A stretch of DNA of 64,000 bases from Alphaproteobacteria bacterium (GCA_021775995.1 JAJFGS010000013.1:682001-746000), one strand, 5' to 3'; shown: positions 1 through 9,340, counted from the stretch's first letter. Program-made: numbers and translations. Notes: a model not told the origin generated them from the letters alone.

Positions 1-2584
1 TAATATCTTTCTTCTCAGCAATAACCTCTTCTGGAGCATTGGCAACAAAGTTCTTATTATCAAGTTGCTGTGACATTTTATGAATATTGTCGTCCAACTT
101 TAATATTTCTTTCTTCAAACGCTCACGCTCTTGATCTAAATCAATCAAATCAGCAATGGGTAAAATCAGCACTGTTTTATCAACTACTGTTTGTATAGCT
201 CCCTTAGGCACCTCTTCAGTCATCGTAATACTCGATAAACGTGCCAACGTTTTTATAATCTCACCATAAGTTTCAAATCCCGCTTTAGTAAAGTCACAGG
301 CATCTTTAACCAACAAATCAACCTGCGCCTTAGGCGGCACATTCATATCTCCTCGCACTGAACGAACTTCGCCAATAATGCGCTGCACCCAATCAATTTG
401 CTTTGCAGCACTGTCATCCTTTAACGCACCGTCATACTCAGGCCAACTTTGCCCCATTAATAAAGCACCTTTTTCGCGTTTCGCAATAGAGGCGTAAAGC
501 TCTTCAGTGATGTATGGCATAAATGGATTAAGCAGAGTTAAAATTTGATCAAGTACCCATCCCGTTGTACCACGAATTTCTGCTTTTAACGCTTCATCAT
601 CACCCGCCAATAAAGGTTTAGTGAATTCTAGATACCAATCACAAAATCCACCCCAAACAAATTGATAGATTGCACTGGCGGCATCATTAAAACGGTAAGC
701 CTCAATAGCAGTTTCAACATCTCCCTTACAATCAACAACAGAGTGAATAATCCATTTATTGACCTGATTTTTAACACTAGAAGGATCAAAATTTTCTTGT
801 GGCAAGCAATCATTCATTTCACAAAAACGTGTGGCATTCCAAAGCTTCGTTGCAAAGTTACGGTATCCTGCAACACGATCTTCAGACAAACGCACATCAC
901 GCCCTTGTGCTGCCATTGCCGTTAAACAAAAACGTAACGCATCGGCACCAAATTGATCAATCAGATCCAATGGGTCAATAACATTCCCTTTAGACTTAGA
1001 CATCTTCTGACCTTTAGAGTCACGAACCAGCGCATGGATATAGACATCTTTAAACGGCACTTCGCCTGTTAGATAAAGTGACATCATCATCATACGTGAC
1101 ACCCAGAATGTAATAATATCAAAACCTGTAATAAGAACATCGCCAGGAAAGTATTTATCTAACTCCAATGTTTTATCAGGCCAGCCCAATGTAGAAAATG
1201 GCCAAAGCGCAGAAGAAAACCATGTATCAAGCACATCTCTATCACGGGTGAGTTTAATGCCTGCACCTGCTTGTGCCTGCGCCTCTTCCTCATTTTCTGC
1301 TACATAAATTTTTCCATTTTCATCAAACCAAGCAGGAATCTGATGTCCCCACCAAAGCTGGCGAGAGATACACCATGGCTGTTGATTATCTATCCAACTA
1401 AAATACATATTCTCATATTGTTTAGGATAAAATGTTGTTCGCCCATCACGCACTGCCGCCGAAGCCTCTTTCGACAAAGTTGGTGTGTCAACGTACCATT
1501 GATCGGTTAAATAAGGCTCTACGACCACCCCTGAGCGGTCTCCATAAGGCACTTGATGCGTATGAACTTCTACTTTGTCGAGAAATTCTTGTTCATCTAA
1601 ATCCTTAATAATCTTCTTACGCGCCTCAAACCTATCAAGACCAACATAATCTTCTGGAGCATTTTCATTCATCTTAGCATCAGGCGTCAAAAGATTAATC
1701 AATTGAATTTCTTTGTCAGGATGGCGCTTAGCAACTTCAAAGTCATTATAATCATGCGCAGCCGTAATTTTAACGGCTCCAGAGGCAAACTCAGGATCCA
1801 CATATTCATCCGCAACGATTGGAATAATACGATTACAAATTGGAACAACCGCAAATTTACCTACTAAATCTTTATATTTTTTATCATCGGGGTGAACGGC
1901 AATAGCACCATCCGCCAAAATAGTTTCAGGACGTGTCGTTGCAATCATGATTTCACCGCTTCCATCTTCCAGCGGATATTTAACATGATAAAGTTTACCC
2001 TTAATTTCTTTGTGCTCAACTTCTAAATCAGAAATTGCCGTTTGAAACTTAGGATCCCAATTAACAAGTCGCTTATCACGATAAATCAATCCATCCTTAT
2101 GAAGCTTAACAAAAACTTTAACCACCGCTTTCGATAGACCTTCATCCATTGTAAAACGTGTCCGCTCCCAATCAGGGGTACAACCCAAACGTTTTTGTTG
2201 TCCAACAATCGTTCCGCCAGATTTTTCTTTCCATTCCCAAACTTTAGAAACAAATTCTTCACGCGTTAAATCACGGCTACGAACAATTTGTTGTTCTGCC
2301 AATTGCCGTTCCACAACCATCTGCGTTGCTATACCAGCATGGTCAAGTCCAGGTTGCCAAAGCGCATCCTTGCCTTTCATTCTATTATAACGAACAAGAA
2401 CATCATGAAGGGTACAGTTAAGAGCGTGCCCCATATGAAGACTACCCGTCACATTTGGCGGCGGCATCATAATCGTAAAAGGATCTGCTTTACCTTCTGG
2501 ATTACACTTAAATAACCCTGATTTTTCCCAATTGTCGTATTGACGCGATTCAATCTCGTTCGGCTGAAATGTTTTCTCCAGCAT
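1..2584 (-). CDS. valS: Valine--tRNA ligase (3' end outside window)
   Basis: Charges tRNA-Val with valine in the cytoplasm. It reads leftwards from an ATG at 2584 and is still open at base 1, so about 861 residues are present and only the last part of the C-terminal coiled coil is missing. The class I signature HMGH is at residues 50-53 and KMSKS lies near residue 525 (around base 1000). Between them is the CP1 editing insertion, with a TTRPET-type segment and a GYGD-like 'VPYGDRSG' segment. The anticodon-binding helical domain and the start of the coiled-coil tail follow. It lies 43 nt downstream of the popZ-like gene in the same direction, an order common in Alphaproteobacteria. Identification is secure. 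Confidence 0.97.
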   Translation of the reverse strand, partial: MLEKTFQPNEIESRQYDNWEKSGLFKCNPEGKADPFTIMMPPPNVTGSLHMGHALNCTLHDVLVRYNRMKGKDALWQPGLDHAGIATQMVVERQLAEQQIVRSRDLTREEFVSKVWEWKEKSGGTIVGQQKRLGCTPDWERTRFTMDEGLSKAVVKVFVKLHKDGLIYRDKRLVNWDPKFQTAISDLEVEHKEIKGKLYHVKYPLEDGSGEIMIATTRPETILADGAIAVHPDDKKYKDLVGKFAVVPICNRIIPIVADEYVDPEFASGAVKITAAHDYNDFEVAKRHPDKEIQLINLLTPDAKMNENAPEDYVGLDRFEARKKIIKDLDEQEFLDKVEVHTHQVPYGDRSGVVVEPYLTDQWYVDTPTLSKEASAAVRDGRTTFYPKQYENMYFSWIDNQQPWCISRQLWWGHQIPAWFDENGKIYVAENEEEAQAQAGAGIKLTRDRDVLDTWFSSALWPFSTLGWPDKTLELDKYFPGDVLITGFDIITFWVSRMMMMSLYLTGEVPFKDVYIHALVRDSKGQKMSKSKGNVIDPLDLIDQFGADALRFCLTAMAAQGRDVRLSEDRVAGYRNFATKLWNATRFCEMNDCLPQENFDPSSVKNQVNKWIIHSVVDCKGDVETAIEAYRFNDAASAIYQFVWGGFCDWYLEFTKPLLAGDDEALKAEIRGTTGWVLDQILTLLNPFMPYITEELYASIAKREKGALLMGQSWPEYDGALKDDSAAKQIDWVQRIIGEVRSVRGDMNVPPKAQVDLLVKDACDFTKAGFETYGEIIKTLARLSSITMTEEVPKGAIQTVVDKTVLILPIADLIDLDQERERLKKEILKLDDNIHKMSQQLDNKNFVANAPEEVIAEKKDI

Positions 2585-2627
2585 GTTTTAACCTCAATTT
2601 TTGTATAATTTTTAACCTGATACGGTT

Positions 2628-3128
2628 TTAATCATCAAATGCGCGTCTGGCAAGCTTCTCTAGCTCTTTTTGGACAATACGCTCTACCATTGAAGGTAAG
2701 TTATCGTCCATCCATTCCCGTAGCATAGGGTGCAATGTTTCACGCACGATATCCTCTAGCGTAATACCATCATAAGAACGAGAACTATTAATTGGCATCT
2801 TTTTCGTCAATTTAGATAGGCTACTCAGTGCCGAAGCTTGCGTACTAGATGACAATATATCAGAAGGAACGGATTCAGGGGGTGGGGCCATAATTTTTTC
2901 TTCCTCTTCTTCTATCGGATCACGCATTTCTATTTCTGGCTCTGATTCAGGCTCCGGATCCACAAGATCTTCTTCTGTCAACTCTAAGACATCATCATCA
3001 TCATGACGAACAGGGCTTTCAAGAACCTCCTCTTTAGTTTCTTCTTCGTCATCATCAGAAATAATCTGGCGAATAGAGGCCAGTATTTCTTCAATAGACG
3101 GTTCTTGTTCAGATGAGTTGTCAGACAT
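2628..3128 (-). CDS. popZ: PopZ-like polar organising protein (DUF2497)
   Basis: In this family PopZ self-assembles into a polar matrix that anchors the ParB-origin complex and polar regulators. The 166-residue protein has the expected three parts. The N-terminal helix (residues about 10-25, SIEEILASIRQIISDD) is the client-binding segment. A long Asp/Glu/Pro-rich disordered linker spans about 26-110. The C-terminal helical oligomerisation region (about 120-166) contains TLEDIVRETLHPMLREW and ends KLARRAFDD. The ATG at 3128 gives the canonical MSDNSS start. It sits between tolC and valS as in many alphaproteobacteria. Family assignment is strong; the polar role is inferred from the family. Confidence 0.9.
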   Translation of the reverse strand: MSDNSSEQEPSIEEILASIRQIISDDDEEETKEEVLESPVRHDDDDVLELTEEDLVDPEPESEPEIEMRDPIEEEEEKIMAPPPESVPSDILSSSTQASALSSLSKLTKKMPINSSRSYDGITLEDIVRETLHPMLREWMDDNLPSMVERIVQKELEKLARRAFDD

Positions 3129-3254
3129 GTATGGACCACAAGAGAATCATTAATATTTCTAAACAAGTTTGTGCTATCCACTATATCTTGTCAAAGCATG
3201 ACAAGGGGAAATCACATTCTGTCCTCATAATTTATCCACATTTTGGGGATAACC

Positions 3255-4640
3255 CTATGGTTTGACTGTGGAAAAGCCTAAATTCTGTGGCACAAGTAGC
3301 CCTAAGCTTTGTGCCAAAGCAAAACGTGTAACAATTTCATTCCGTTTAGATTTTAATAATTCAACCTGTGCATTTAGTAATTCCTGATTGGCATTTAAAG
3401 AATCCAGCGTTGTTCTCTCTCCATACTCAGTTTCATAATGAACGCCCTCTTGTGCAATGGCAGAGGCATCTACTTGAGATATCCGTGCTAATGTTTCAGC
3501 ACGTGCCGCTTCCCAATCTTCCCAATTGCTAATGACTTGCTGTTTCACACTATCCTTAGCGATATTAATTTGCTCAGCTCGCTGCATCTCAATTTTCTTG
3601 GCTTCCCTAATACGGGATCTCGTTGCCCCCCCTGTATAAAGTGGAATAGATGCACTTAAACCAATGGCTGCTTGTCTTTGCTCTTCAATAAAATCGCTTT
3701 GATCGTAAACCTTATCAAGACTCCCTATAGCACTGATTTGAGGCAATAATTCACCTTTTATACTACTGACTTGGCTCTCTGCGGCCTGCCTATTAAAACG
3801 CGCCTGAATAATGCCGCGATTATTAGTCTCTGCAAGCTCTATTGCAGCGATTAGGGTTTGAGGTATTTTGAATTTTATGACTGGATACCCCATATCTGTG
3901 GGGGGCGGACTTCCTACGATTTGACCAAAAGTCGCAATAGACGTTTTAACAGCAGCCCGCGCATTAATAACCCCTGCTTTGGCGTCTGCCAAACGAGCCT
4001 CGGACTGACTAACATCAGTTCGCGTTATTTCACCAACTTGAAAGCGGCTCATCGCTTGATTTAATTCCTGAACCACTAATTTTTGATTATTCTCCTGTAA
4101 ATTAAGTACCGCCTGATCACGATATAAATCCATGTAGGCCACAACAGCATTATAAAGCGTTTCTTGCTCCATTGCGCTTAAGTTAAACTCTTGTGCTGCA
4201 ACAATATTTTGCGCTTGCTTAACCTTTGCGCGAGTTGTCCCCCCTTTAAATAACGGCTGATTTAAATTTAAAGATGCTGTTTTCGACGTATTGCCACCAT
4301 CAGAGCTTATAAAAGAATTGCCCTCGGTATCTGTATTCGTATGCGTTATATCAAAATCAGCACTAACATTTGGCAAATAACCACTTTGCGCTTGTGACAA
4401 TTGCTCCTTTACTGCTAAAAGCTCCGCTCTTGCCGCACGAATAGTTGAGTTATTTTCATAGGTTAGCGCTAAAACTTCATATAGCACGTCATTAACTTTC
4501 CCCATGCTCTCTATAACAGAGACGTTACTATACTCTTTTAGAAGTGTTGATGAACCATCAACATAACTCTCCTGTTCTTGCGCAAAAACAGGAAAAGAAA
4601 TTAAATTAAGAAATAAAAATAACGTTTTGAAATAATTCAT
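3255..4640 (-). CDS. tolC: TolC-family outer membrane efflux protein
   Basis: Outer-membrane channel for tripartite efflux pumps and type I secretion. The 461 residues begin with a signal peptide (residues 1-20, ending PVFAQ). Two OEP repeats follow; each contains long alpha-helical stretches and strand pairs such as SLNLNQPLFKGG and LSASIPLYTGG, the repeated motif at the barrel/tunnel junction. Length is typical. The ATG at 4640 shares one base with the TAA of the upstream pcm-like gene (TAATG), so the two are translationally coupled. No inner-membrane pump or adaptor gene lies beside it, so substrates cannot be inferred. Confidence 0.93.
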   Translation of the reverse strand: MNYFKTLFLFLNLISFPVFAQEQESYVDGSSTLLKEYSNVSVIESMGKVNDVLYEVLALTYENNSTIRAARAELLAVKEQLSQAQSGYLPNVSADFDITHTNTDTEGNSFISSDGGNTSKTASLNLNQPLFKGGTTRAKVKQAQNIVAAQEFNLSAMEQETLYNAVVAYMDLYRDQAVLNLQENNQKLVVQELNQAMSRFQVGEITRTDVSQSEARLADAKAGVINARAAVKTSIATFGQIVGSPPPTDMGYPVIKFKIPQTLIAAIELAETNNRGIIQARFNRQAAESQVSSIKGELLPQISAIGSLDKVYDQSDFIEEQRQAAIGLSASIPLYTGGATRSRIREAKKIEMQRAEQINIAKDSVKQQVISNWEDWEAARAETLARISQVDASAIAQEGVHYETEYGERTTLDSLNANQELLNAQVELLKSKRNEIVTRFALAQSLGLLVPQNLGFSTVKP

Positions 4641-5326
4641 TAAAAAACAAATTCTGACACAGGCTCAAACCCTTTTAAATATGGCGTACCTGCATCAAAC
4701 AACACTGTTTCAGAAAAAACATCTTCTTTGACACGCTCAACCAAAGTCACTTTTGCCATAGTATGACCTGCCATTTTTACAGGAGCAACCAAATAACCGC
4801 CAATGTTAAGCTGTCGCTTAATCTCTAAAGGTATCTGAGCCACAGACCCATTCATAATTATCACGTCATAGGGTGCATTCACGGGAGCACCTTCAATTTG
4901 AGGGCCTGTAACGGCAACAATATTACAATATGACAGATTATCCCAACTGGATTGTGCTTGTTTAATAAGTACCAGATCTTCTTCTAAGGCCACAACAGTA
5001 CTCACCAATTGCGAAAGAATAGCAGCAGCATATCCCATACCTGACCCTATAGTCAGGGCCACATGGTCGGATTTAGGCTTTAGTGCTTGGATCATGCGCG
5101 CCAATACTGATGGCTCTATCATATAACGCCCTGATGCAATTTGAATATCTTCATCACAATAGCAAATATGTTGCATTTCTGGCAGAACAAACATTTCACG
5201 CGGTACATCCATAAAGGCCGCCAGCAATTTGTCTGACACAACCCCCATGGGGTGAATCTGACTGTCTATCATCGCTTGGCGGGCAATTTCAAACTGCTCT
5301 GGTTGTGAATTTAGGGCTGAAGCCAT
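4640..5326 (-). CDS. Protein-L-isoaspartate O-methyltransferase family protein
   Basis: SAM-dependent methyltransferase of the PCMT family, 228 residues. Residues 10-35 carry the 'ARQAMIDSQIHPMGV' start seen in alphaproteobacterial members. The SAM loop is LTIGSGMGYAAAIL (about residues 95-108, the usual VLEIGTGSGY position). The segment 'IASGRYMIEPSVLARMIQAL' corresponds to the substrate-side motif. The first Gly of the SAM loop region is preceded by VALT rather than VLEI, and typical catalytic residues are only partly conserved. Like other tolC-linked homologues, it may therefore not repair isoaspartate. It is coupled to tolC through TAATG. Fold is secure; substrate is uncertain. Confidence 0.82.
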   Translation of the reverse strand: MASALNSQPEQFEIARQAMIDSQIHPMGVVSDKLLAAFMDVPREMFVLPEMQHICYCDEDIQIASGRYMIEPSVLARMIQALKPKSDHVALTIGSGMGYAAAILSQLVSTVVALEEDLVLIKQAQSSWDNLSYCNIVAVTGPQIEGAPVNAPYDVIIMNGSVAQIPLEIKRQLNIGGYLVAPVKMAGHTMAKVTLVERVKEDVFSETVLFDAGTPYLKGFEPVSEFVF

Positions 5327-5495
5327 GGTAACACCTTCAAAAAAGATTAACTTAGAGGTTTTTACCTGAAATACAGCCCCTTTTCCAGCGATAAAACGTA
5401 AAGATGGTGGTTGATTAACCGAAAGGGTTTATGTACAAGTTTTATCTTAATCATCTGCTTGGATAGCTATTTAATTCTTGCACATGACATAAGAT

Positions 5496-5530
5496 GGCCT
5501 CCTCGCGTTTACGCGCATGAGGGCTTTAAT
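5496..5530. repeat. Small palindromic repeat, copy A
   Basis: Imperfect hairpin: CCTC (5498-5501), CT, CGCG (5504-5507), tetraloop TTTA, CGCG (5512-5515), CAT, GAGG (5519-5522), then GGCTTTAATAAA. Copies B (31288) and C (60202) have CGTC/GACG in the outer stem where this one has CCTC/GAGG, so the pairing is kept by a double change. It lies between pcm (minus) and tRNA-Cys (plus). It resembles REP-type intergenic palindromes. Confidence 0.6.
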
Positions 5531-5535
5531 AAAGA

Positions 5536-5609
5536 GGCGCGGTGGCAGAGTGGTTATGTAGGGGACTGCAACTCCCCGTACGCCGGTTCGATTCCGGCCC
5601 GTGCCTCCA
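5536..5609 (+). tRNA. tRNA-Cys(GCA)
   Basis: Complete cloverleaf with acceptor GGCGCGG / CCGTGCC (one G-U pair), D-loop AGTGGTTATGTA, anticodon stem GGGGA/TCCCC around loop CTGCAAC (anticodon GCA), T-arm with GGTTCGATTCC, discriminator T and an encoded CCA at 5607-5609. It stands alone on the plus strand among minus-strand genes. Confidence 0.97.
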
Positions 5610-5620
5610 ATTTCTCTTGA

Positions 5621-6625
5621 TCAGCTATTCCAGAGCCACGCCGCGCCGCGAACACCTGATGAATCGCCGTGCTTAGGAGGAACAATCTCAGTATGCACTG
5701 TATCAGAATCAATATATTTGCCCCACTGTGCAGGAACCATTTCATAAAGCTCTTCAACATTACTCATCCCGCCACCTAAAACGATAATATCAGGATCAAG
5801 AATATTAATAACGCCCGATAGCGCACGCGCTATTCTATCGGCATAACGCTCCAAAGCAAAAACAGCTTTAGGCTCACCTTTTTTTGCATTGATAATAATA
5901 TCATGTGTCGATAATTCTTCTTTTTCAACACGTTGATAATCCATTTTAAAACCTGTGCCAGAAATCCAAGTTTCGAGGCAGCCTCTTTTTCCACAGAAAC
6001 ACATCTCTCCAGAATGCTCTAGCCACTTCTTTGATTTTTCAATGTATGCAATATCCCGACCTTCTTGATAGGGGGACTCTGTAAAATTTTTAGATGAATC
6101 TTTCCGTTCCACGGTTTTAGGATATGGCAACGGATTATGCCCCCATTGACCCGCAATATTATTGACGCCTGTCACTGGCTTTCCATCTATAACAATGCCC
6201 CCACCACAGCCAGTTCCAAGAATAACTCCAAAAACAATATGACGCCCTGTTCCAGCACCGTCTACCGCTTCTGATGTTGCAAAGCAGTTTGCATCATTCT
6301 CAATACGCACAGTGCGATTTAAAGCTGTCCCCAAATCATTTAATAAAGGCTTACCATTAACCCAAACTGTATTGGCATTTTTTGCCAATTGTGTATGGGT
6401 ATCAACACAGCCCGTCATGCCCATGCCGACGGTTGCCTGAACACCTACATTCGCTTCAGCTTCTTCGACTAAGTCTTTAATGTTACTGATTGTCTGATCA
6501 TAACTATCGCGGGCGGTTGGAATACGCTTACGGTACATTTCTTTACCGTTTTCACCGTCAAGCATAATAATTTCAGTCTTTGTCCCGCCGAAATCGATCC
6601 CTATACGAAATTTTACGTCTGTCAT
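5621..6625 (-). CDS. ROK-family sugar kinase
   Basis: Probable ATP-dependent hexose kinase (fructokinase, glucokinase or N-acetylhexosamine kinase) of the ROK family, 334 residues. The phosphate-1 motif DFGGTKT is at residues 11-17. The ROK signature appears as GTGCGGGIVIDGKP, with the downstream substrate segment AGQWGHNPLPY. The family zinc-binding cluster is MCFCGKRGCLETWISG, a C-x-C-x4-C pattern. The adenosine motif VLGGGMSNVEELY is near the C terminus. The ATG at 6625 is followed by a normal MTDVKFRIG start. The next gene upstream encodes a trehalose-phosphatase-like protein, so a shared sugar-phosphate role is plausible. Exact substrate cannot be read from the sequence. Confidence 0.88.
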   Translation of the reverse strand: MTDVKFRIGIDFGGTKTEIIMLDGENGKEMYRKRIPTARDSYDQTISNIKDLVEEAEANVGVQATVGMGMTGCVDTHTQLAKNANTVWVNGKPLLNDLGTALNRTVRIENDANCFATSEAVDGAGTGRHIVFGVILGTGCGGGIVIDGKPVTGVNNIAGQWGHNPLPYPKTVERKDSSKNFTESPYQEGRDIAYIEKSKKWLEHSGEMCFCGKRGCLETWISGTGFKMDYQRVEKEELSTHDIIINAKKGEPKAVFALERYADRIARALSGVINILDPDIIVLGGGMSNVEELYEMVPAQWGKYIDSDTVHTEIVPPKHGDSSGVRGAAWLWNS

Positions 6626-6707
6626 TCTAGTTTTAACCCTCTACAACATCATCAAAACAGGAACATAGAACGATCGCTGAAATCAAGCAAGCAGGATATC
6701 TACACCT

Positions 6708-7679
6708 TTATACTTTTAGAGCAAATGGAGACTTTTGAGTAGCCTTCGAGGGGGATTCCTGAGTAGTTTTCTGAGTAGTCTTTGCCATCTCAGCAGCTTC
6801 ACTCAATACATCTCGTAAAAAAAACACAAGCGCTTCTGGCTCAGAAAATTTAACATGCGAACAATCTGGCGCATTTTCCCCAACCCCCAAACAAATTCCG
6901 CCTTCACTTGCTACTTTTTCTTTCACGGTACGATCACCATTACTATCACCTGCAAAGACAGTTAAGCTCGTTTGACGAAGACAACCCTCATCACGTAAAT
7001 ATTGCAAAGACTCTGCCTTACACGCTCCTACTGGAATAATTTCTACAACAGCATTGCTTGGTGTTACGGTATCAACAACTTGCATAGAAGGAATTTTTTG
7101 AGCTTCTAAAATTCTATTCGATAAATCTACAATTTTTTTGGTGAGCATACGCATACGCTCCATATCTTTACTAGAAATAGTGGGTTCATTATTGGGATTA
7201 ATCATATGTGTAAACCCAATAGTAGCACTCGCAATTTTATAATCTTCTATTTGCAAATCCTTATAATCAGGGTCATCCCCCCTTACTTCTTCAAAAGTCT
7301 TTCTAAAATTTATAATATGGTCTCGATTACCAATCCTGAAAAATGGTGTATCACCAGCATATCTTGAAATAACAGAACCATGCTCTGTACCAACCAAAAA
7401 ATCACGGCGCATACCAAAGGTATTCTTCACGAATTCCTGCGGACGTCCTGTAAGCATAAAAGCATTACCATTCATAGCGGAATTAAGGTCATTAAATAAG
7501 CTTGTTAGAGTTAGTTCTAGAGGAACGTTTTTATGTTCACCTGGCTGTGCATGAATGATTGTACCGTCTATATCGGCACCAAAAGTAATATCTCCACCAG
7601 CAATAGCATCAATAATTTTTCTTCTTATCTCTGGAAACGCCTCATGGCCAGAAATAATCTTATCAGCATACGCCTCCAT
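6708..7679 (-). CDS. HAD-IIB phosphatase, trehalose-6-phosphate phosphatase-like
   Basis: Probable sugar-phosphate phosphatase of the HAD superfamily, 323 residues from the chosen start. Motif I is ADIDGTII, with nucleophile Asp and +2 Asp. Motif II is in MLTGRPQEF. GTEHGSVIS matches the GxHGS segment of trehalose-phosphatases, and motif III/IV is FAGDSNGDRTV near the C terminus. KAESLQYL is the conserved Lys region ahead of it. An upstream GTG would add ten residues (to 7709), but an AGGGG about 10 nt before the ATG at 7679 favours the shorter form. The last 25 residues (TTQKTTQESPSKATQKS) are low-complexity. No trehalose synthase is nearby, so the substrate is inferred. Confidence 0.78.
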   Translation of the reverse strand: MEAYADKIISGHEAFPEIRRKIIDAIAGGDITFGADIDGTIIHAQPGEHKNVPLELTLTSLFNDLNSAMNGNAFMLTGRPQEFVKNTFGMRRDFLVGTEHGSVISRYAGDTPFFRIGNRDHIINFRKTFEEVRGDDPDYKDLQIEDYKIASATIGFTHMINPNNEPTISSKDMERMRMLTKKIVDLSNRILEAQKIPSMQVVDTVTPSNAVVEIIPVGACKAESLQYLRDEGCLRQTSLTVFAGDSNGDRTVKEKVASEGGICLGVGENAPDCSHVKFSEPEALVFFLRDVLSEAAEMAKTTQKTTQESPSKATQKSPFALKV

Positions 7680-7792
7680 TACCAAACACCCCTGCTTAAC
7701 TAATTTCACACTAACTAAATGATACTAAAGACTTTAATGCCCAACCAATTATTTTTTGTACTTATCTACGGTTAATATTTCATTACCCATAA

Positions 7793-8386
7793 TCATAAAA
7801 ATTGCCTCTGAGCCGCTACCTTAATATCACCACTATAAGCCATACGCCAACCTGCTTCTTGCATTTTATGAAGGGCTTGGGATTTTGTTAAAAAATAACC
7901 ACCATCTTCAATTATCACACCGTTATCAACCCCATCAATAACAATAATTGATGTCGCATTTTTAGGGCGACCCTCATCAAGAGCCGTATCTAAAATGCAC
8001 CTACTGGCATTGAAACCTTCTAATATCTGTACAGGGCGATTTCTTAAATCATTATCAACATAGCCAGCAAAAGCAGAACCTTCATATCCTTGACGTATTT
8101 GATCTGCATTTTTCATCAACCAAGGATGTAACCCCGCTTCCTTGTTTGATATAGATTCTGTTCTATCACAAAGAACTGTTGCCAATGTCCTAATCCCCAT
8201 AGACTTAAAAGTTTTAGAGAGATCTATGATGTTAGAGGCAGTCATTACCCTATCTGGATTATGATGAGGACGGCTCGGTTCGGCACAATCCCCTAGCTGA
8301 ACATGGTGAGCAATATGAAAAACATCCTCAGGAGAACACTTAAAAATCTCTGCTAATTCGCCTTGATTCAACGTTTTGATCATCAT
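7793..8386 (-). CDS. Isochorismatase-like cysteine hydrolase (divergent)
   Basis: A 197-residue protein with weak but ordered similarity to the isochorismatase/nicotinamidase fold. IIDLSKTFKSMGIRTLATV resembles the first Rossmann-like strand-helix. GYEGSAFAGYVDNDL fits the K-x-x-x-SAF segment, but Gln/Gly stand where the catalytic Lys would be. EGFNASRCILDTALDEG matches the nucleophile region, with Cys in the right place. IIVIDGVDN matches the following strand. The usual N-terminal D-x-Q catalytic Asp is not evident. It may be inactive or have a changed mechanism. It reads in the same direction as the HAD and ROK genes and is separated from them by 113 nt. Confidence 0.5.
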   Translation of the reverse strand: MMIKTLNQGELAEIFKCSPEDVFHIAHHVQLGDCAEPSRPHHNPDRVMTASNIIDLSKTFKSMGIRTLATVLCDRTESISNKEAGLHPWLMKNADQIRQGYEGSAFAGYVDNDLRNRPVQILEGFNASRCILDTALDEGRPKNATSIIVIDGVDNGVIIEDGGYFLTKSQALHKMQEAGWRMAYSGDIKVAAQRQFL

Positions 8387-8520
8387 TTCACTTAAGTTCT
8401 TTTACATAGATTTGGGCAATTTTTAACGCTAGATTGCCAAAATTGCAAGATAAAAATGTTTTTATCGCTCTTTCCTGAGAGAAATACGATAGAATTTATA
8501 TAAATTCTTATTACTTAAGA

Positions 8521-8549
8521 TTGACACTTAACGCCGATTCAGTCATAAA
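8521..8549 (+). promoter_or_regulatory. Sigma-70-type promoter of tRNA-Asn
   Basis: Perfect -35 TTGACA (8521-8526), 17-nt spacer, and -10 CATAAA (8544-8549, 4 of 6 matches). The predicted start near 8556 is 7 nt before the mature tRNA-Asn 5' end. Confidence 0.7.
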
Positions 8550-8562
8550 ACGTTTCTAGTGT

Positions 8563-8637
8563 TCCCCAGTAGCTCAGTGGTAGAGCGAGTGACTGTTAAT
8601 CACCAGGCCGGAGGTTCGACCCCTTCCTGGGGAGCCA
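8563..8637 (+). tRNA. tRNA-Asn(GTT)
   Basis: Acceptor TCCCCAG/CTGGGGA, D-arm with AGTGGTAGAGC, anticodon loop CTGTTAA between GTGA and TCAC (anticodon GTT), T-arm GGTTCGACCCC, discriminator G, and encoded CCA at 8635-8637. It directly precedes a short block of plus-strand genes of unknown or broken function. Confidence 0.97.
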
Positions 8638-8780
8638 TTCTTGATAACTTCCCAAATCAACAAACAAATCAAACGGGTTTTTCTTGCGCAACTGGGTAAT
8701 CCTTGCTACACATTACGGAAACAACAAAGGAAATTGAGTTTCTGAACGGCTCGACCCCAAAATAAAAAAGAGTACATCCT

Positions 8781-9269
8781 ATGTCTGATAAATCCCCGAA
8801 AGAAATAAAGGTGCTAATTGATTCTGTATGGCGGGAAATAAACCAGACCATTATTTCCTCCAAAGACGTTCATAAGATGATCGACGACTTAAGTAGAAAC
8901 GCCCGACTGGAAAAAAGGAATACGAAGCTGGACATGGAACTTATTACCACGCCGGGTAAAGCCCTGCCACCCCTTAATGACCCATTAGACGCGCATATAG
9001 AATGCGTATTTTTAAAAGCTATCAACAAGAGTGAAAACGTTAGGAAAATTTTAGAAACCTGCAAAGAAGAGAAGCTCACTGATGCAATAAACGAATTCGT
9101 TCTTGTTGTGAATATGGGCAAATTAATTCAGCTAATAAACCAACACAAGAGCACAGAAAATGAAAGACGCTATGCAGACTACTATGAGAAAAAGAAAGCT
9201 AAGGAATTTGAAACAAGTAATTCTCCAGATAACTTATGGCTAAAAAGGCAAGGCTTAAACTTCCAGTAA
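8781..9269 (+). CDS. Hypothetical protein, 162 residues
   Basis: Not recognised. The product is soluble, highly charged and predicted mostly helical. It has no signal peptide, no membrane segment and no catalytic motif I can name. The middle section (about residues 70-120, HIECVFLKAINKSENVRKIL onward) alternates hydrophobic and charged residues like a helical bundle, and the C-terminal 35 residues are Lys/Glu/Tyr-rich. It begins 143 nt after tRNA-Asn on the strand opposite the flanking genes, and the ribosome-binding site is poor (GAG about 10 nt upstream). Orphan content and position next to a tRNA suggest acquired DNA, but no integrase or att duplication was seen. Confidence 0.6.
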   Translation: MSDKSPKEIKVLIDSVWREINQTIISSKDVHKMIDDLSRNARLEKRNTKLDMELITTPGKALPPLNDPLDAHIECVFLKAINKSENVRKILETCKEEKLTDAINEFVLVVNMGKLIQLINQHKSTENERRYADYYEKKKAKEFETSNSPDNLWLKRQGLNFQ

Positions 9270-9340
9270 AGCGTAATTACTGCTAAAGAAAAAAGATAAA
9301 TTCAACCTATGCCTTTTCATGTACTCCCATCTAAGGGATA

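Noticed and set aside
5411-5620. 69-residue open frame running through repeat copy A and tRNA-Cys
   Set aside because: The frame translates the tRNA and a palindrome and is not a protein gene.
8449-8466. Palindrome GATAAAAA-TG-TTTTTATC upstream of tRNA-Asn
   Set aside because: Only A/T runs with a 2-nt centre; expected by chance at this base composition and with no neighbouring regulator.
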